Positions 61,688 to 64,000 of a DNA stretch of 64,000 nucleotides are shown here, piece after piece. Position 1 is the stretch's first letter. Every line of letters starts with the position of its first letter. The translations under genes and the position numbers were made by a program. The notes under the pieces are model-generated. The model did no database searches. It had not been told where the DNA came from and was given only the letters and a program-made list of their open reading frames with translations. Source of the stretch: Acinetobacter bohemicus ANC 3994 (GTDB taxonomy: Bacteria; Pseudomonadota; Gammaproteobacteria; Pseudomonadales; Moraxellaceae); contig NZ_KB849176.1 of NCBI RefSeq assembly GCF_000367925.1, forward strand, positions 124,001 to 188,000. The letters are read 5' to 3'.

Positions 61688-62021
61688 TGTGTTTTGATCT
61701 AAATTTTTAGATATATCATTACCATGAGGGGCAGGCGTGAATTGCGATGGAAAGTACTTTTGTTTCAGTCAATGATTAGGGCAAAATTTAGAATATTTCC
61801 CAATGTAATAACTCGTATATTTTCTGTGAAATGGGTTTGGGGGGAATGACATCAGGTGCCACACGCGTGACCGACAGTAGGTTAATGGCTGCAAGTAAAG
61901 GTATTTAAAGATAAAATATTCAATTTAACGATTGCTGATTAAAAAAATTAAGAATGTTTAATTTTTTCAGTGAATTGTGGTGCATAATTTATAATACAGC
62001 AGTCAAAATTAGACCAAGAGT

Positions 62022-62933
62022 GTGAACCTAAAAAACCTCGAAGCATTTTACTGGGTCGTGACCTTAAATAGCTTTAATAAAGCAGCAACAAAATTACATA
62101 CGACTCAGCCAGCGATTTCTCAAAAAATTACCGCCATTGAAAATGATTTGGGTTTTAAAGTACTGGACCGTAGTTCCCGGCAAATCAAGGCAACCCATAA
62201 GGGCATGACTTTATTTAAATATGCTGAAAAATTCATGCGACTTGAAACAGATTTGGTTGCAGAATTGTCTGAAAGCCAGTATTTCACGGGGACGATTCGT
62301 TTGGGGGTATCTGAAACCATTGTGCATACATGGTTAGTGGAATATATGGAAAAAGTTCAGCAGGAATTTCCTAAAGTTTCAGTTGAAATTGTGGTGAGTT
62401 TAACACCAGATTTACAAGACGCGGTTCGTACGGGTGAACTGGATATGGCTTTTTTACTCGGGCCAACCCTGCCTTTTGAATGTATTGAACGTGCGCTTTG
62501 TGATTTTGAACTGAGTTTTTTAGCTGCGCCATCATTTAAAGGCAGCATAGGGCAAATGTCCTTTAAAACATTGATGTCTCACCCGATTTTGACTTACCCG
62601 AAAATCACCTATCCGTATAAAGAATTAAAAGCAAGAATGAAGGAACAAAATATTGATGAACCGCTGTCAATTACCAGTTATTCATTAACCACTTTATTGC
62701 GTTTAGCAGAACAGGGTTTGGGGATTGCCGTTGTACCGACACTGACGGCATTAAAAGAAATTTTAGAGGGACGTTTGGAAATTTTAAATACGCCCATTCA
62801 ACTAAAATCATTTCATTTTACCGCGATTTATACGCAAGGTAATAATGCTGCTTTAAAGGAAAAACTTACCGATTTGGCGATTTTAACAGCTGAAAAAGCC
62901 ATGAAAAAATTGAATGATAAAATCAAACATTAA
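62022..62933 (+). CDS. LysR-family transcriptional regulator
   Basis: A 303-residue regulator starting with GTG at 62022. The N-terminal winged HTH (NLEAFYWVVTLNSFNKAATKLHTTQPAISQKITAIENDLG) and a periplasmic-binding-protein-like effector domain (SVSLTPDL-type VVSLTPDLQDAV, then SLTTLLRLAEQGLGIAVVP) are clear. It is in the same direction as the NRAMP-type gene that starts 352 bases downstream, so it may control that operon. Effector unknown. Confidence 0.88.
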   Translation: MNLKNLEAFYWVVTLNSFNKAATKLHTTQPAISQKITAIENDLGFKVLDRSSRQIKATHKGMTLFKYAEKFMRLETDLVAELSESQYFTGTIRLGVSETIVHTWLVEYMEKVQQEFPKVSVEIVVSLTPDLQDAVRTGELDMAFLLGPTLPFECIERALCDFELSFLAAPSFKGSIGQMSFKTLMSHPILTYPKITYPYKELKARMKEQNIDEPLSITSYSLTTLLRLAEQGLGIAVVPTLTALKEILEGRLEILNTPIQLKSFHFTAIYTQGNNAALKEKLTDLAILTAEKAMKKLNDKIKH

Positions 62934-63285
62934 GTGCTGGGACATCATGTTCTTGAGGTCTTGTATCCGTTAAAAAATCCAAAAATATTTTAAATATTGA
63001 TAATAAGAACTTATAACAAGTCATAAAGATTCATTATTGAAATCCTTTTTAAATAATTAATACTATTAAATTCAATAATTTATATTTATCATGTTTTGAG
63101 TAAAGTCTTATTGTGGCTCATGCCTGTCCTATGCTTTTATTTTAAATACAAGATTTGGTTCATCATAACCAGAAAATCTTACCAATTTAAAGGATTAAAG
63201 AATTTCATATTTTAGAAAAATTGATGTTCTTTGCTCAACTTGAAATAGCGTTGATTAAGCTCAAATGGATGAGGAACGCATAAAT
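62934..63285. other. Intergenic region before the NRAMP-family gene
   Basis: 352 AT-rich bases with no coding potential on either strand and no repeat or palindrome that I could recognise. Presumably it carries the promoter of the downstream transporter. Confidence 0.4.
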
Positions 63286-64000
63286 ATGTCTGTATTAAAA
63301 TCTTCTTTTTTATCTGATCGTCAATGGGCCATTGTTGCATCTATCTTTATGATGGCAACCTCCGCAATGGGGCCAGGATTCTTAACCCAAACTGCTGTTT
63401 TCACAGTGAAGTTAGGTGCTGCATTTGGTTTTGCAATTTTAATTTCCATCATCATTGATTATGTGGTTCAACAAAACATTTGGCGTGTCGTGACACTGAC
63501 GCAAATGCGTGCCTCGGATATTGCCAATAAAGCCTTGCCGGGCAGTGGTTATTTACTGGCATTTCTGGTGATTTTAGGCGGTTTTTTCTTTAGTATCGGT
63601 AACATTGCAGGTGCGGCTTTAGGTCTCAATGCATTATTTGGGTTAGACACCAAAGTGGGCGGTGTTTTAAGTGGTGCATTAGCGATTCTTATTTTTGCCT
63701 CTCGAAAAGCCACACTTGCCATGGATAAAAGCATGATTGTTTTGGGTTTACTCAAAATTATCCTGATTGTGATCGTGGCATTCATTGTGATGCCGCCTGT
63801 CGGTCAAGCCGTTCAACAGACTTTTGTGCCAGACCAGATTGATTTTGCCATCATTACCACGATTGTCGGTGGAACAGTGGGTGGTTATATCTGTTATGCA
63901 GGTGCACATCGATTATTGGATAAAGGGGCGGTTGGCCCAGAAAATATTGATGAAGTTGCCAAAGCGGCAACCAAAGGCATCATTGTTGTTGGGATCATGC
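63286..64000 (+). CDS. NRAMP-family divalent metal transporter-like protein (partial, cut by window end)
   Basis: The first 238 codons of an inner-membrane transporter, starting at the ATG at 63286 with GAGGAA ten bases upstream. No stop occurs before the window ends. The residues MMATSAMGPGFLTQTAVFTVKLGAAFG near the start resemble helix 1 of the NRAMP/MntH fold, but the metal-binding DPG motif is not present in that form (AMGPGF instead). Seven hydrophobic segments are visible. Such NRAMP-like proteins are often encoded with oxoprolinase/LamB-type genes, which would lie outside the window. Substrate unknown. Confidence 0.75.
   Translation, partial: MSVLKSSFLSDRQWAIVASIFMMATSAMGPGFLTQTAVFTVKLGAAFGFAILISIIIDYVVQQNIWRVVTLTQMRASDIANKALPGSGYLLAFLVILGGFFFSIGNIAGAALGLNALFGLDTKVGGVLSGALAILIFASRKATLAMDKSMIVLGLLKIILIVIVAFIVMPPVGQAVQQTFVPDQIDFAIITTIVGGTVGGYICYAGAHRLLDKGAVGPENIDEVAKAATKGIIVVGIM

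Noticed and set aside
1..64000. CRISPR array, rRNA or tRNA genes
   Set aside because: No regularly spaced repeat-spacer pattern and no complete RNA-gene fold was seen in reading both strands.

Overview
The window looks like the chromosome of an Acinetobacter species. Composition is AT-rich and the catabolic genes have the content and order known from soil Acinetobacter: a MopR/MphR-type sigma-54 phenol regulon, antABC-catA, a hutCD-hutUHTIG cluster, the hca hydroxycinnamate locus and vanAB/vanR. No rRNA, tRNA or CRISPR array was recognised.

Region 1 (1 to about 11.4 kb) is a P4-like integrative element, probably a phage satellite or satellite-derived island. Its left end lies outside the window. 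Left to right it carries the tail of an AlpA-like regulator, a Rha/KilAC antirepressor, an Ash-family ORF overlapping a strongly folded C4-RNA-like segment, three small genes and a DUF927 helicase/primase. A dense TGTGACG repeat array follows, which I read as a candidate replication origin. Then come a predicted sigma4-like/HNH nuclease (defence candidate), a small alarmone hydrolase, and a minus-strand set of small unknown genes behind a repeated operator. Att-like sequence and a decayed integrase N-terminus mark the right end.

Region 2 (11.4-20.2 kb) turns phenol into cis,cis-muconate: mphKLMNOP (multicomponent phenol hydroxylase), catA and an outer-membrane protein, divergent from the sigma-54 activator mphR, with a visible -24/-12 promoter.

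Region 3 (20.2-28.8 kb) holds an arylformamidase-like hydrolase, two DUF202 membrane proteins, a cupin gene, an MBL hydrolase-MFS pair and two AraC regulators. The cupin/MBL/MFS/AraC group is the least explained catabolic cluster here.

Region 4 (28.9-36.0 kb) is an anthranilate module: OprD-type porin plus MFS permease, and antABC-catA. The porin and antA promoters share a 34-bp AraC-type direct-repeat operator, which links uptake to catabolism.

Region 5 (36.4-45.0 kb) is histidine utilisation: hutCD, then hutUHTIG, each with a HutC-type palindrome upstream. A decayed relic of a sister of the region 1 element sits just after hutG, followed by a secreted acetamidase/formamidase-family protein.

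Region 6 (47.3-61.6 kb) is hydroxycinnamate and vanillate catabolism: hcaABCDEFG divergent from hcaKR, then vanR and vanAB. Esterified hydroxycinnamates would be hydrolysed (HcaG), imported (HcaE, HcaK), activated (HcaC), cleaved (HcaA) and oxidised (HcaB), and vanillate demethylated (VanAB) to protocatechuate. Operator palindromes are visible at both divergent or upstream regions.

Region 7 (62.0 kb to the end) is a LysR regulator followed by an NRAMP-family transporter cut by the window edge.
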